From Actinernus sp. WN-2022 (Eukaryota > Cnidaria > Anthozoa > Actiniaria > Actinernidae): a stretch of DNA of 64,000 nt. Made by a program: the position numbers and the translations under genes. A model generated the notes under the pieces. That model ran no database searches and had not been told where the DNA came from. It saw only the letters and a program-made list of their open reading frames with translations. The stretch is from assembly GCA_030867875.1 (NCBI GenBank), contig JAOWCC010000577.1, positions 5,410,660 through 5,474,659 of the forward strand, in the 5' to 3' direction. This document shows positions 1 through 11,523 of this stretch, piece by piece (the stretch's first letter is position 1; each line of letters starts with the position of its first letter).

Positions 1-125
1 AAATTGACTTTTTTCACAGGTTAATTATAGTCATTCTCTCTCAGCTCCAGTCGATTATTAAGCCTTTCTTTGAGATTTGGCTGTTCAATTTGATAAGCTA
101 AATTATCTGCCAAACGCAGACTTAC

Positions 126-158
126 AGGATTTTCACTTGTCATTAGCTCAAACTCAAA
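126..158 (-). CDS. FANCI: Candidate FANCI micro-exon (tentative)
   Basis: A 33-base stretch between a strong acceptor (pyrimidine-rich, ending ATTGTCAG) and donor GTAAGT. It encodes FEFELMTSENP in phase 0/0. This is loosely like human DFELDKSADFS, which lies about 60 residues after the EPL end of the 6982-7083 exon. The splice sites are convincing, but the peptide is too short for certainty and the exon that should precede it is missing. Confidence 0.4.
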
Positions 159-258
159 CTGACAATGAAGTATAAAACAAACTCGGTGCACCAGTTGAGA
201 GAACATATGATTGTCTTTTTCAGTAAATTTCTTAGGTCATATTATAAACAAATAATGG

Positions 259-379
259 CATGATGTGTAGTGATATTTGCCATAAATACCGCGAGTGATA
301 TTTCAAAATTGTTCGTAATATCACGAGCCGCTTTGAAATATCACTCGCGGTTTTATGCCAAATATCACTACACATCATG
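259..379. repeat. Palindromic MITE-like element
   Basis: Arms of about 47 bases (CATGATGTGTAGTGATATTT... and its reverse complement) surround a short loop. It has no coding capacity. Confidence 0.8.
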
Positions 380-1009
380 CTATTACCTATACTAATACTG
401 TTATTATTGCAAGGCAGCATTTACTGAGTTTATTTGAATTTGCCAAGTGTTACTTATTTTCACGATACAATAAGTCAACGCTGTATTACTGTTATTTACA
501 TAGAAGTAACCAGTTATTGGTTTAAACCGGTATGAGTTGTGTATTTACTCGATTTTCATATTTCACTAAAACACTGTTCATTGTCAACTAGTGCATGTTC
601 ATGAGCTCAAATTGCTCTAGATTATCACCATGTATATTGAGTCTAATTTATGATAGTTAATAAAGAGGGCGCACGCGATTCGTGTGGACACACCCCTATA
701 AGTGGTTGCTTATTACATGATAAATGTTTATGTTCGGTTGAGCGGGGAGCGAATTAGAACATAACTTGTAATCTTATGGCAATTGCTGGTTTGCACGTGA
801 CGTCATAACCACTAGGTTGGTGTCCTTAAACAATAGATTCCTCGTTAGTTGCTTTTGTTGGGGCACCAACATGGCCGCCATGCCCTTTGTCATTTGAATC
901 TCTGGGGATTGAGTGAAAACCAGCAATACCGTCTATGCAGAGTTCCTAAAAAGAGGAATCGCTCACTCATTCTGATTGGCTAAAAATACTTAGATTAGCA
1001 GTGGTTTTA

Positions 1010-1330
1010 AAATTTAAAAATTTGACAGTAATTGAGCGACGATGGTTGTTTAGTGTAGTGGGATGCGACGTTTGCCTTACGAGTAGGAGGAGCGGGGTTC
1101 GAGTTCCAGAAAATCTCTCATCTTGAGACGTTTTTCTTGAGAACCCTAGCTCTAGATGGGTAAGATCTTGTTTACCGACCGGTTAGGGTTTTTTATGGTT
1201 CAGGGTAGGGTTTTAGTGAGTTTATATTGTCATTTCATGAATTAATTAAGTGAGCGATTCCTCTCCTTAGAAGCTCGTCCATCTATGTATATGGATTGCT
1301 AATAAAGTTTGTTGTTGTTGTTATTGCTGA
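1010..1330 (+). mobile_element. tRNA-headed SINE, plus strand
   Basis: The A-box-like segment GTGTAGTGGGATGCGACG is followed about 40 bases later by the B-box GGGGTTCGAGTTCC (1095-1108). The tail ends in GTTGTTGTTGTT repeats near 1310-1325, typical of a SINE 3' end. Confidence 0.6.
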
Positions 1331-2009
1331 ACCCCGGTTAAGTCCGTCCTGGGATTCAGTTCGACGCAGGCTACTACTCTACGGCTTTCAAACCAATGGA
1401 AGCTCTGTGAGCGTTTATGATTAACCTTGTCAAGAAATCGCCAATTCGGCCATTCATTGGTAATTCATTTCATACCGCCATACTTTTCATATCTTTGACA
1501 AGTATTTGGTAATTATTAGTTATACCATCTAATACCTCGAAATGCCATGGTATAAGTTTGTTATACCATGATCGCCGAGGAACGGAACAAATCTCAGATA
1601 AGTTTAGTTTTCTCTGCCGAAACTAAAGATGTCGCAGTTGAGTTGTTTTCGAAAACGTTTTTTTTTACTGAGCGCCATTGATTGAACGACCCTGGCTTCC
1701 CTTGGGGACAAGCGTGTTGTTTTTTAGAAGAATAACACTAAAATACAATGTTATTATGCGGTTGACTAAATATTCAAAGAGCATGCACGTTTATTGTTTT
1801 AAGTATATCCCACATGGAAGCAGAGGGCTTGAGAAATGAAGAGAATAACGCGCAGATTGAAATAGCTCATCCCACATGGAAGACGTTGACGGCTATAATG
1901 AAAACAGGTCAGTTTGGATACAGTATTTTTAACCCGGAAGGGTAGTCGTGCCAGAGGAGAGCAGGAGTTGATGCTTTTGACCCTCTCACTTCCAGCATGC
2001 ACTCTCTTC

Positions 2010-2130
2010 TAATTTTCCCTCATTACGCATGCAGGGGAAATTTAGAAATATGCATTGTCTCGAAATTTTCCGCCGGGAAATTTCGAGACAATGCATATTT
2101 CTAAATATCCCTCCCATCAGGGAAAATTAG
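2010..2130. repeat. Palindromic MITE-like element
   Basis: The arms share TTTAGAAATATGCATTGTCT and CGAAATTTCC around a short centre, with outer TAATTTTCCCT matched by AGGGAAAATTA. A large DNA hairpin is possible. Confidence 0.75.
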
Positions 2131-2139
2131 TAGTTTAAA

Positions 2140-3950
2140 TGTGCCTCGGAGAACATGTACAAAAGAATCCGAGGCTACCATGGTATAACTGTATAAATAC
2201 CTAAGTATAGGCAATCATATATAGGTATGAGAGCATTTAGCCAGTTTCTTGTTCTCGTGATCGTCGTAAAATATATAACTACAGAAGTTATGGTCCGATT
2301 CTTTCAAGTTCGAAACTATTTCTTGGTATTCCTAGTAATGTTTTGCTAGTCAGAAACAGTTACCTGTACAGCAAAGACATAAAACATAATGAGACATTTT
2401 AATGTGTGCTAGTTTGGTTTCTTACTTTGCTAGCTTGAAAAAAACTGAATTGGAAAAGTTTTACTAGTGCATGGAGAAAACTGAACTGTTTATTGTAGTT
2501 CTTTTTAATGACCAAATTGTTGAAATATCAAATTGGAAAAGAGTTTGCATTCTGAACCAGACGGTTCAGCTAGTTAAAGATTTATTTTAGCAAAGTTATT
2601 TAGCGTAATTCTGTTTAGCGTCGTGGAGTCCAATGGGATCTTGGAATGACTCAGTGCGGAATAAAGCAGTTTTGATGAACATTTCTGGGAGACGGGATAA
2701 TTCAGGAAACGATTTTGGAATGATTTTGGGGATGGGGATCTTTTAAGGGCGGGATTATTTCGGGAACATTCAAGGGATCATTTCAGGCTCGATTTGGGGT
2801 TTATTTTGGGGATAAATGCGGGGTTCATAACGGTTTTTTACAGCATTGAGACAATTGACAATGTTTAGAAGAATGTTAACAAAACAACAATTTGTTCAGG
2901 CAAGTTTTGAACTGTCTGAGCATAATTTGCCAATATTATTATTTGCTTCAAGCAAGTCTTAATTTGCAATATATTCAGTGTACTCTTTATGGTCAGTCCA
3001 CGTTCAGTTAGAGAACTTCTACCAATCTTCATGGACTAGAATCGGCAGTGGCAAATAACTGGTAGCTCGACACAGACAATTCATCTATTGCGATAGCGGC
3101 AGTCCCAATAATTGCTTATTGTTAATTTATATTTATTATTCTCTGTTATCGTTCATTTTCCCGAGCCTTTTTTCCAAGAAAATCGTCAAATCAACCGTAA
3201 ATCTCTGTTGTATGGGTGAACTTGTGGTTCTTGTTGCGTTTCTAGCGTTACTCGGTGCCTCAGGACAGGAAACACGACTCCCGTGACATGTAATGATTGC
3301 ACATCCACTGGCAAGGGGAATCCCCTTATGGGCAACCTATTCTAAAACAATCTAGAAACATCCACGCTCGCGACTGAAAAGAAGTCGGTAAAAATATGAC
3401 AGAAACCTACTCCAGCCCAAACTTCTCTTTACTTTGCTTCAATTCTTTGTTTTAATTCAAATAGTAGAGATATTGATTGTGAATATCAATAGATTCGTAA
3501 GTGATCTCTGTGAAGTCACGAGAAGGGTTTTCCCCATCTAAGCTTTTGTGTCGTTCCAGCAGGGTTTTTTCAGTTTGATTTCTCAGTTATTAAAAAAATA
3601 ATCCCGTTTAACAAGTTCAGTCCAGTAAATTCAGATTTTCACTGCTACAACTTCGACATTTTACCGAGTTTTGGATACAAAAGCTTCATTTGATTCGATT
3701 GCGTTACGAATGATGTAATTCTTTACATGGTCACCTATTCTAAATTGAGTAAAGTCGGTTTTTCTGGTTAAAACCTACCATGAAATAACTATACCATACT
3801 TTATGAAGTTATATACAGAGAATTAAGTACGAAATATAAAAATAAGAACGAGATTATGCTTATTTACAATAAATTCAGTAGATCGGGAAACGCTTTTAAG
3901 TAAACAAGGGGATTCCCCCTTCATCTCGGCGGGGAAGGAACCCGGCTGGA
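2140..3950. other. Intergenic or intronic stretch without a recognised gene
   Basis: AT-rich sequence with purine-rich GGGAT-type runs at 2690-2830 and scattered ACCATGGTATAA-type short palindromes (also near 1548-1575). No splice-bordered FANCI exon was found here, although one is expected between 6982 and 158. Confidence 0.5.
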
Positions 3951-3962
3951 ATGAGACGTTCT

Positions 3963-4010
3963 GATTGGCTACAGTCGCTTAGGTGCTTCGCGAAGACAGC
4001 CGCCATTTGA
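3963..4010 (+). promoter_or_regulatory. Putative core promoter of the Maf gene
   Basis: An inverted CCAAT box (ATTGGC at 3964-3969) lies 60 bases before the ATG. A YY1-like GCCGCCATTT lies at 3999-4008. No TATA box is seen. This fits a TATA-less promoter that often overlaps a short 5' UTR. The assignment rests on motifs and spacing only. Confidence 0.45.
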
Positions 4011-4028
4011 GCCATCCATTGTACGTTC

Positions 4029-4619
4029 ATGGATTTCAGAGAGCTAGAAGAAACCACAGAGCCGTTTAGTCCAAACGAAAACTTTAATTTGCTAACGGAA
4101 TGGCTTGCCTATGATGCAACATCTCCAGGTCTTGATACAGATATCAGTTTGGGTGAAGCAGGGACGAGTGATCATGTTCTGGATTTGAGGGATTCAGCGA
4201 CTATTGGCTCTAGTACTTTCGACTTGGAGGCTGACACGGACACCGTTTCTAAAAACTCCGAAAATAATAAATGCCTGAAGGATTTCACCGACGGGGAGCT
4301 TATAGAACTGCCAGTAAAAGACCTGAACAGCCGTCTTCGCGTGTTACCCAAGGATCAAGCACTAAAAATAAGAAAGAGAAGACGAAGGTTGAAGAACCGA
4401 AGTTATGCCTTGAGCTGCAATACTAAGCGCACAGAGGAGAGAAAAACACTTGAGAAGCAGAATAAAAAGCTGAACAAAGAAATGCTTAAGATAAAGGGTG
4501 AACTTGATACGGTGAAGAAGGAAAGAGATGGCTTGAAACAGAAGTACGATAAACTGGAACACGTGTTTAGCGCATTGACCAGCTCGGCTCTCATGGGTAA
4601 AAACTGGCATTCCAGCTAA
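4029..4619 (+). CDS. Maf-family bZIP transcription factor, intronless
   Basis: A 196-residue single-exon protein. Residues 1-85 are acidic and serine-rich. Residues 86-111 (FTDGELIELPVKDLNSRLR...) form the Maf extended homology region. Residues 112-135 are the basic region with LKNRSYALSC. The leucine zipper runs L141, L148, I155, V162, L169, L176. Maf proteins bind MARE-type DNA as homodimers or with CNC and AP-1 partners. Tyr126 is the Maf-typical residue. The bZIP signature Asn-x7-Arg is altered: Asn131 stands where Arg is almost universal. The acidic N-terminus makes it longer than vertebrate small Mafs. The gene lies antisense to FANCI in intron space. The start ATG is the first after a likely promoter; the stop is TAA at 4617. 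Confidence 0.9.
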   Translation: MDFRELEETTEPFSPNENFNLLTEWLAYDATSPGLDTDISLGEAGTSDHVLDLRDSATIGSSTFDLEADTDTVSKNSENNKCLKDFTDGELIELPVKDLNSRLRVLPKDQALKIRKRRRRLKNRSYALSCNTKRTEERKTLEKQNKKLNKEMLKIKGELDTVKKERDGLKQKYDKLEHVFSALTSSALMGKNWHSS

Positions 4620-4975
4620 ACCACAGTGAACTATTGAAAGAGGATATATCGCGAGAGGGAAACAGCTCCAAGGAAAGGAATGATTTTGACCAGAATTCTC
4701 TTTTAAAAAGAGCTGTAAGAGGTATGGTACTTGTGCTCCATACGAATATATCCCTCGAGGAAGAAAAGACAATTTCCGATATCACTTTGTATTTAGTGTG
4801 GAATATTCCTCACGCACTTCTTCTGTTGAATTAACGTTATTAATGTTATACACTTAGGTTATCCTAAGTCTCTCACGGATGAGAATGTTACAACTAACTT
4901 CTAATTTATAAAAGTAACGAAATGGAGAATATATATTTATCTGTAGTGCTACTCTAAAGGTTTACTTCAATGAGA

Positions 4976-4981
4976 ATTAAA
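4976..4981 (+). terminator. Possible polyadenylation signal of the Maf gene (ATTAAA)
   Basis: The first plausible poly(A) hexamer variant after the stop codon, about 360 bases downstream, next to a short A run. No AATAAA was seen nearer. Confidence 0.3.
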
Positions 4982-5201
4982 AAAGGTTGGTTCGCATATG
5001 AAAACGTGATCTTTATTGTAAGAGAATATTTTCGCGTACCGAGTTGCAGTGTTCGTCATGATAAACCGCGAGGATAGGGTTGTGTTTTTGACGTTCTTAA
5101 GGCGCGGTTCACGCTATATCGATATAGATATTAGCACAAGCAACATACGTTGATCATTAGCGGCGCTTTAATCTCACACAACTGCATCTGTGTATGTTAC
5201 T

Positions 5202-5287
5202 TTAGCCTCCTTTGCAGGCGTTCTTAGAGTCGGTCCTATACTCCCTCCCCTAGGACCGACACTAAGAACGCCTGCAAAGGAGGCTAA
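5202..5287. repeat. Short palindromic element with TTAGCCTCC ends
   Basis: An almost perfect 86-base palindrome; the arms begin TTAGCCTCCTTTGCAGGCGT. Its ends resemble those of the element at 10594-10767 (TAGCCTCCTCCGCGGGC), so they are probably one MITE family. Confidence 0.8.
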
Positions 5288-5440
5288 TGTTACTTGCGCT
5301 TATTGAGTTTATATCGTTTATGTTTAACCAGGCCTAAAGGATTAAGTGAAACTAAGGTGAATTATGGGCGGTACCAAAATCAAACGTGTGCAGTAAGTGA
5401 TAACAGGTTGATTGGGAACGCCATTATAGGATTGGTCGAG

Positions 5441-5606
5441 CGGATGGGACAAAAATACGACATGTTCGTATAGCCTTACCGTAATCATACTGTACCGTAT
5501 CTCTGTAATTTGGAAATTGATTGGATCAGAAAGAAGAAAACAAAGGGACACCATTTCAATGTCACGGCATGTCATGCAGTAACCGTGCCGTAGGTCATTG
5601 CCGTAA
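5441..5606. repeat. MITE related to 9633-9797
   Basis: It shares GTAGCCTTACCG-like and CTGTAATTTGATTGGATCAG-like blocks and the ...CAGTAACCGTGCCGTAG end with the element at 9633-9797. Its ends are imperfect inverted repeats. Confidence 0.65.
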
Positions 5607-6138
5607 CTTGTCCTGCACTCATACGAAAGCTGCTCTATGGAGATCAAGCAAGGTCTTACACTTCTTCGATTCAGCTTTGTCTTTTTCATTTAAATATTTT
5701 TTGAAATATTTAACCACCTGTGTACACCTAATGACAATTAACTAACTTCACCTAACCACCTTGAATTACACCTTATCACATCTCCTTATATGCCTAATTA
5801 CACGTAAAAACACCTTATGAAAACATAACCATAATTTTCGCGCGTTTGCTGCTTCACATTTTCAGTTTTTACGTGAAGTTGAGTAGATCCGCGTTCGTTG
5901 TTGACGTTGGTTTTCTTATATATTTATTTTGTATTTTGACGGCGGGCTGACGTTTCCCGTTTGCCGTAGAACGTGGTGCTTAATCTCTCTAATACCTAAT
6001 CGCATCAAATCTTAAAATGTTTGTTAGGTATAAAAAAGTAAAAAGGAATGAAGAAGCCAAGCATTTGAGGGATCATGGCTGGGTTAGGGTTTGGGAAAAT
6101 TATTGTACTAATAGGCCTTTTACAGGAAACAGTGCCGA

Positions 6139-6763
6139 TATATCAATGAATCTCGCTCGTGATCCCATGGGAAAGGCTTTACTGGAAACAGTCAAGTGCC
6201 GATATATCAATGAATCTCGCTCGTGATCCCATGGGAAAGGCTTTACTGGAAACAGTCAAGTGCCGATATATCAATGAATCTCGCTCGTGATCCCATGGGA
6301 AAGGCTTTACTGGAAACAGTCAAGTGCCGAGGTATCAATGAATCTCGCTCGTGATCCCATGGGAAAGGCTTTACTGGAAGCAGTCAAGTGCCGATATATC
6401 AATGAATCTCGCTCGTGATCCCATGGGAAAGGCTTTACTGGAAACAGTCAAGTGCCGATATATCAATGAATCTCGCTCGTGATCCCATGGGAAAGGCTTT
6501 ACTGGAAACAGTCAAGTGCCGATATATCAATGAATCTCGCTCGTGATCCCATGGGAAAGGCTTTACTGGAAACAGTCAAGTGCCGATATATCAATGAATC
6601 TCGCTCGTGATCCCATGGGAAAGGCTTTACTGGAAACAGTCAAGTGCCGATATATCAATGAATCTCGCTCGTGATCCCATGGGAAAGGCTTTACTGGAAA
6701 CAGTCAAGTGCCGATATATCAATGAATCTCGCTCGTGATCCCATGGGAAAGGCTTTACTGGAC
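6139..6763 (-). repeat. 64-bp minisatellite, about 10 copies
   Basis: Period 64 (GATCCC at 6161, 6225, 6289, 6353 and so on). The unit contains CCCATGGGAAAGGCTTTACT and GGAAACAGTCAAGTGCCGAT. On the minus strand it is homologous to the 69-bp unit at 42886-43370. Flanking sequence (6760-6880) matches flanks of the copies at 32330-32640 and 42735-43395, so the array is an expansion inside a dispersed repeat. Confidence 0.92.
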
Positions 6764-6880
6764 GGCAAACAAACTTTAAAACGTTGTTTTATAAAGATGA
6801 ACAATCGATTGGAGATGGAAAACAGCATTTACAAACCGGTTGTGCTAATGCCACTACCGATCTCCTACAAGTGCTTTTAA
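6760..6880 (-). mobile_element. Flank of dispersed repeat copy A
   Basis: Reverse complement of the block seen at 32440-32540 and 42835-42890, including ACCGATCTC and GGACGGCAAAC. Together with the array at 6139-6763 it forms one element in minus orientation. Confidence 0.6.
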
Positions 6881-6981
6881 ATATATGAATTACGATTGTT
6901 TTGCCACCCAGTACAACCAAGTGATCACATTTCTGCAAAGGGCCATCGCTTGCTGTTTTCCCTACACATAGACATACTCAC

Positions 6982-7083
6982 CAAAGGCTCGGCCAGAAAC
7001 ACTTGATCACCAGCAGCAGAGAGACAGAGTTCTAGTTTAACAGGAGGAGTAACGTCATCCTCTGACTCGAAGTACTTTTGGAA
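6982..7083 (-). CDS. FANCI: FANCI exon (DVTPPVKLELCLSAAGDQV...)
   Basis: A 102-base exon of 34 codons in phase 0/0, with acceptor TTTCTCTGTAG and donor GTGAGT. The peptide carries FQKYFESEDDVTPPVKLELC and ends AGDQVFLAEPL. This matches human FYEPKPDLLPPLKLEAC and GDKISLQEPL. The next expected exon (human DYLLCC onward, with an acidic run) was not found to the left. Confidence 0.92.
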
Positions 7084-7197
7084 CTACAGAGAAATAACAA
7101 CAAGTGGTGGGTTAGTTCTTTCATATTATTGCCATTGATCAAGCTGTGAACGGAGGGTTGCAAGAGCGGTACCTAGCTGTAACCTTGTTTTGCTATC

Positions 7198-7266
7198 GGG
7201 CCAAATATACACCACCGGGCCAAATATACACCACCGGGCCAAATATACACCACCGGGCCAAATTTT
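7198..7266 (+). repeat. 19-bp tandem repeat, about 3.5 copies
   Basis: The unit CGGGCCAAATATACACCAC is repeated perfectly three times and then decays into CGGGCCAAATTTTGG. Confidence 0.9.
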
Positions 7267-7683
7267 GGAGCAGAAAAGAGCATAACAGAGTTATGGGACA
7301 ATGCGAACACAAGAATGTTTTCTATTTTAGGTATGCAGCGGACACGATGGAGAGTAACCTTAGCCTACCTTCGCCTAACTCTTCGCGTAGTCTCTCCAGG
7401 AATATTACATGCTGTTCATAGTGTTATACCGTGTTTGTAATCTATTTTATTAGTTTTTAAGTGTTTTGGGCCCACGCTGTTGTGATCACCCTGCTATAGT
7501 GGTTTGTTTTCTCTCTGTGTTTCTAAATAGTTTTTCTTTCTTACTTTTTCTTCTTCTTTTTTGTTGTTGTTGTAATTACATGGCGAAATTAATAAAATAA
7601 AATAAAAATAAATATAAAAGGTTACTTGCGACACAAATCAAAGCTCTATAACTCGAAACAAAACATCGTATCGACCTGAAGAT

Positions 7684-7777
7684 TAGGCTGTGTAGCAAGC
7701 GTTTCTGTTCTTTTTCGCCCTGTTCTCGCGCGGCCAAAATAGCGAAAAAACCACAGAAACGCTTGCTACGCAGCCTA
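7684..7777. repeat. Palindromic MITE
   Basis: The arms TAGGCTGTGTAGCAAGCGTT and its reverse complement (one mismatch) surround a core with CTCGCGCGGCC. Confidence 0.8.
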
Positions 7778-8164
7778 CCTGAAGTTTTGTAAAATGACTT
7801 AAATCACGGGAATCTACAAAATGGAAGGGAAACAATTTTATTGGACCTATAGTTTAGATTGTTTTTCGTAACGCCAAATGAAACGCGTTCCTAATGACAG
7901 GAATCGCACGACTTAAAACACAATCACACAAACTATAAAACTTATCCCAACCACTTTGAAAACAAGTTCCCAGATAAACGACGAGTGTGTCAAATTCTCA
8001 GCTCAATGCGCGGATCTAGGATACATCGATTGCCACATAGGTACATGGAGATAACGTGTCCAAATCAGTGTTCGCTGTTTGACAGGGTAGTCGTGGTTTT
8101 GAAAGATTCGAGAAATCTCAAATCACAACTGAATCAAGGTATTGATATGTGTCTGAATGGCCGC

Positions 8165-8560
8165 ATATATATAATAATTAACAATTATTTACTTATATAG
8201 CGCTATTTCCAAAGAATTGCCCAATAGCGCTTTACAACCATTAATGGGCGCCTTACAACTAAGCACTTAAAAGATACGAATTAAACTAACTACTACAATG
8301 AATAAAAATGTAATGTAAAAATTATATAGCTACTATTAAAATCCAAACTTACAATGATGGGAAACATGTATTACATATGTACATATTCGTATGTCACTGA
8401 AGCCATCTTTAATTAACAGTAGGCTTTTCTAAAAAGATAGTGTCCAGTTTTAAACAGCAGATAAAAACCTGAGGCTGCAAGCCTTATTTCTTGTGGAAGC
8501 GAATTCCACAGAAAGGGCGCCACACAGGAAAATGCCCTGAAACCGCAAGTCAGGAGTCCT
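8165..8560. repeat. Repeat remnant with AGCGC-type LINE/SINE tail
   Basis: TATAGCGCTATTTCC and CAATAGCGCTTTACAACC resemble, in reverse, the AAGCGCTATGGGACTTTAGG tail of the LINE end at 57710-57995. No ORF of note. Confidence 0.45.
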
Positions 8561-8631
8561 CGTGAATCTTCTTGGTGAATCGAGGCGAGGCGAGGTTTTA
8601 AATGGAATTTACTCGTTCATCGAACAGCAGA

Positions 8632-9185
8632 CATTACAGTTGACGAATAGCAGTTTCAGTGGTATCAATCAGAAAGCCTCACTTCAATGTAATGAAGCAC
8701 TATTCGAACTGTGTGTCGTGCTTAGCACAGGGGGCCCAAGTTTATAGGAAATGTAATTACCGAAAGTATCACGAAATATCGCGAAGAACATGCATATTTG
8801 AACACGAAATAAACATAAATTTGCTTCAAGGATGTGTATTATTGTCCTTGTGGCTTAAAACGGCAAATCTCAGCGGGTACAGTGAACAGCGAACGCAAAA
8901 GCCTTCCAAAATCACTAAGATTTGCTGTTTTTAAGCCACAAAAACTCTAACGAGACGACAGGGACGACAATACCCATCCGCGAGGCAAATTTATGTTTAT
9001 TTCGTGTTCATGTTCTTCGCGATATTTCGTGATACTTCGATATTTTCGGTAATCCTTATATATTTCCTTGTGTGGGCCCCCTGTGGTTTAAGAGGATGGT
9101 TTGAATGGCGCGTCATCACATCGAAGTGAGGCGTTCGGGTCAATACCGCTGACACTGCTATTCGTAGATGCCATTGTAATATCAG
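8632..9185. mobile_element. Inverted-repeat element (same family as 51216-51425)
   Basis: The left arm has GAATAGCAGTTTCAGTGGTA, CCTCACTTCAATGTAATGAA and a block with TATCACGAAATATCGCGAAG. The right arm carries the complements of all of these. The ends match the shorter palindrome at 51216-51425. No transposase ORF. Confidence 0.75.
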
Positions 9186-9632
9186 CTGTTGTCGTCATGC
9201 TATCGCTGACGATGCTATGCATGGTGGAGCAGCCTTCACCGTTTGCAACCTGAAATATTATTGGTTACCCAAACAATAGCCTAACCCTAAAACAAACCCT
9301 AAAACAATATAATTGTTTCTCAGTGAAGTTCAATAAGACACGACGTTAACGTTAGTGAAGGCATGTGAGTCACGTGCTGCATCGCAGGACCACAAAACCA
9401 GCTGATCGACGTCACGTTTGGCACAAAATCATTTTGTATCCTTTGTTTGCTAATTATTGTATAAAACAAATAAAGTGTCATTTCTCTCGTAGATCTATGC
9501 ACAGATGACGTCCCAACGAGACCAGAACTGGAGTCAGGACACTAGACTCCGTCTCGTGGAGTACTTCTTTATCTCGTCACCTGTGCATCTATATATAGGA
9601 CACAACAGATGCACGGCAGCATGACATCGTAC

Positions 9633-9797
9633 GAGTGGGACAAACTACGGCATGTCCGTAGCCTTACCGTGACCGTACTGTGACCGTACTGTAACCGTGC
9701 TGTACCGTAACTCTGTAATTTGATTGGATCAGAAGGACAAAAACATTTCAACGTCACGGCACGCCGTACAGTAACCGTGCCGTAGTCAGTCCCACTC
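9633..9797. repeat. MITE with GTGGGAC ends
   Basis: Terminal inverted repeats GAGTGGGACAAACTACGGCA and the near complement CCGTAGTCAGTCCCACTC. Internally it has repeated CCGTACTGTGACCGTACTGT. Related to 5441-5606. Confidence 0.75.
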
Positions 9798-9938
9798 TAT
9801 TTGTTAAATACGATACGGTAACATTTCGTTTCTTCGAAATTCTTTATACTCATAAAAATTAGATCGTTACAAAATTGCCAAAAGTGGAGATCTATTGTTC
9901 ATGCAACCACTATTAAAGCACATGTTTGCCACACCCAC

Positions 9939-10007
9939 CTGCACAAACAGAGCGTCCAGAATCGGCTGGCGTAGTTGAGGGTTATGGCACATGACGTCAT
10001 ACAGACC
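9939..10007 (-). CDS. FANCI: FANCI exon (GLYDVMCHNPQLRQ...)
   Basis: A 69-base exon of 23 codons in phase 0/0, with acceptor TTTTTAACAG and donor GTGGGT. The peptide GLYDVMCHNPQLRQPILDAL then FVQ corresponds to human [20 protein letters not shown] then LSQLKQ. Confidence 0.9.
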
Positions 10008-10593
10008 CTGTTAAAAACAGACAGGGATTGGAATGGCGCGACAACATAGGTATCATACTGATAATTTTGTCTATTGATTAGCATACCTTACCTTAATCAT
10101 ACCTTAATCGACGTTTAGTTGATCATACCAGTGATAATACACTTGTTATTAACAGCAGGCACTATTTACAATATTTATGACCTCGAACACTTTATAATGA
10201 CTGGTCCCGAAGGAAACATTAGCTTTTGTTTTCCCGAGATCCTTGAGGGAAACATCGAGGATCTCAGCGAAACAAAACTCACTGATTCCCGAGGTGACCG
10301 TCATTAAGTGATTTGTTATATAGCAACAATTATATAATTCATTTTGCCTGAGTTTTGGTAAACAGATATTTCTTTTCCCGCCATTGGCGAGACAGTGGCG
10401 CGCGCGACACATCACACGATGTGATCACGTGGCGGGAAATATTGGATTTTGCTTACTGCCACGTGACACCGGATCAACCAATGAGCGTACGTTGCATCTG
10501 GAAAACTTATAGCATGTAACAATGTTATCACTCGGCGCGCGTAGCCTCGCACTGAAACCAAGGTTTTTATTCCCCAGGGATTAGCTGCCGTGT

Positions 10594-10767
10594 TAGCCTC
10601 CTCCGCGGGCATCTCTAATTTGTGAAGAAATCAGATTATGGGCTCCCTGTGGCAGGTGAAGAAAAGAGAGGGAGATTGGAGCCGAGGAGTCGGAGTCACA
10701 GGTAACCCAATTCACGATTTTTAAAATCTGATTTCTTCGAAAATTAGACTGCCTGCGGAGGAGGCTA
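10594..10767. repeat. MITE with TAGCCTCC ends
   Basis: Terminal inverted repeats of about 44 bases: TAGCCTCCTCCGCGGGCATC at the left; TGCCTGCGGAGGAGGCTA at the right. Both arms also carry GAAGAAATCAGATT or its complement. Confidence 0.8.
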
Positions 10768-10796
10768 CTGCCGTGTGGTCCATAGCTAATGTTTAA

Positions 10797-11212
10797 GGTG
10801 CGTTCACATTAGACCACAATTATAATCGGATTATCATTGAATTAGAATTGCAATGTGTTCATACCTCCTAATAATAGTCGCCAATTATGATCCGATTACA
10901 ATTATTTCAAAAAACAAAACGAAGCTCAACTTCTCATTAGTTTATCGGGAGATTTGCAGTTCAGTAAAAACTAAATACAATGCACAACAAAAGACCTATA
11001 GAAGGCTATACCCCAAATGTGCTCAGTAATGCCAACTCGAGATTAACAACTCGGAAGGAAAAGAACCGGGAAATTGGTGATTTGGATAGCGAAACTGAAA
11101 GACGTATTTCGAGGATATGGACATTGTGCTTGGATGTAAACCATCTTCACAACCCCTTGTTGGTACCTACTGAGCCCAATTATAATCGCCAGTTTTAGCA
11201 AGTGTGAACAGA
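10797..11212. repeat. Possible non-autonomous element
   Basis: It starts GTGCGTTCACATTAG and ends TAGCAAGTGTGAACAG, with CAATTATAATCG near both ends and shortened inverted similarity. Weakly supported. Confidence 0.35.
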
Positions 11213-11523
11213 AACATATTCAAACCAAACGAGTGAAGCATGATAACTTCAATTGTACTTGTCTGAACTGAGTATGCTTCACTTCTGGTGTGAACTCTAG
11301 TCGCTCCCGAGATTCCTCTCAAACAGGAAAGTGATTAATCGGACCTGTGGACATTTGTGCTAATAGCTACCTAAGTGCGTTCACCGATTTATTCATTCAA
11401 TGAGATTTCACAAAATCAATTTAACACGCTGAAAGGGACTCATAGTTAAACAATAAAAGCTCTTGTTCTCGTCTTCAAAAGAAAAACGCATTTTTCGCTG
11501 TAAGTCTCAGTTACTGTACGTAC

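Noticed and set aside
4362..4785. Minus-strand ORFs of 63-136 codons
   Set aside because: Shadows of the Maf gene on the other strand.
5655..5731. Minus-strand exon-like VVKYFKKYLNEKDKAESKK before GTAAG
   Set aside because: Tempting as the missing FANCI exon, but no alignment, and the sequence is low-complexity Lys-rich.
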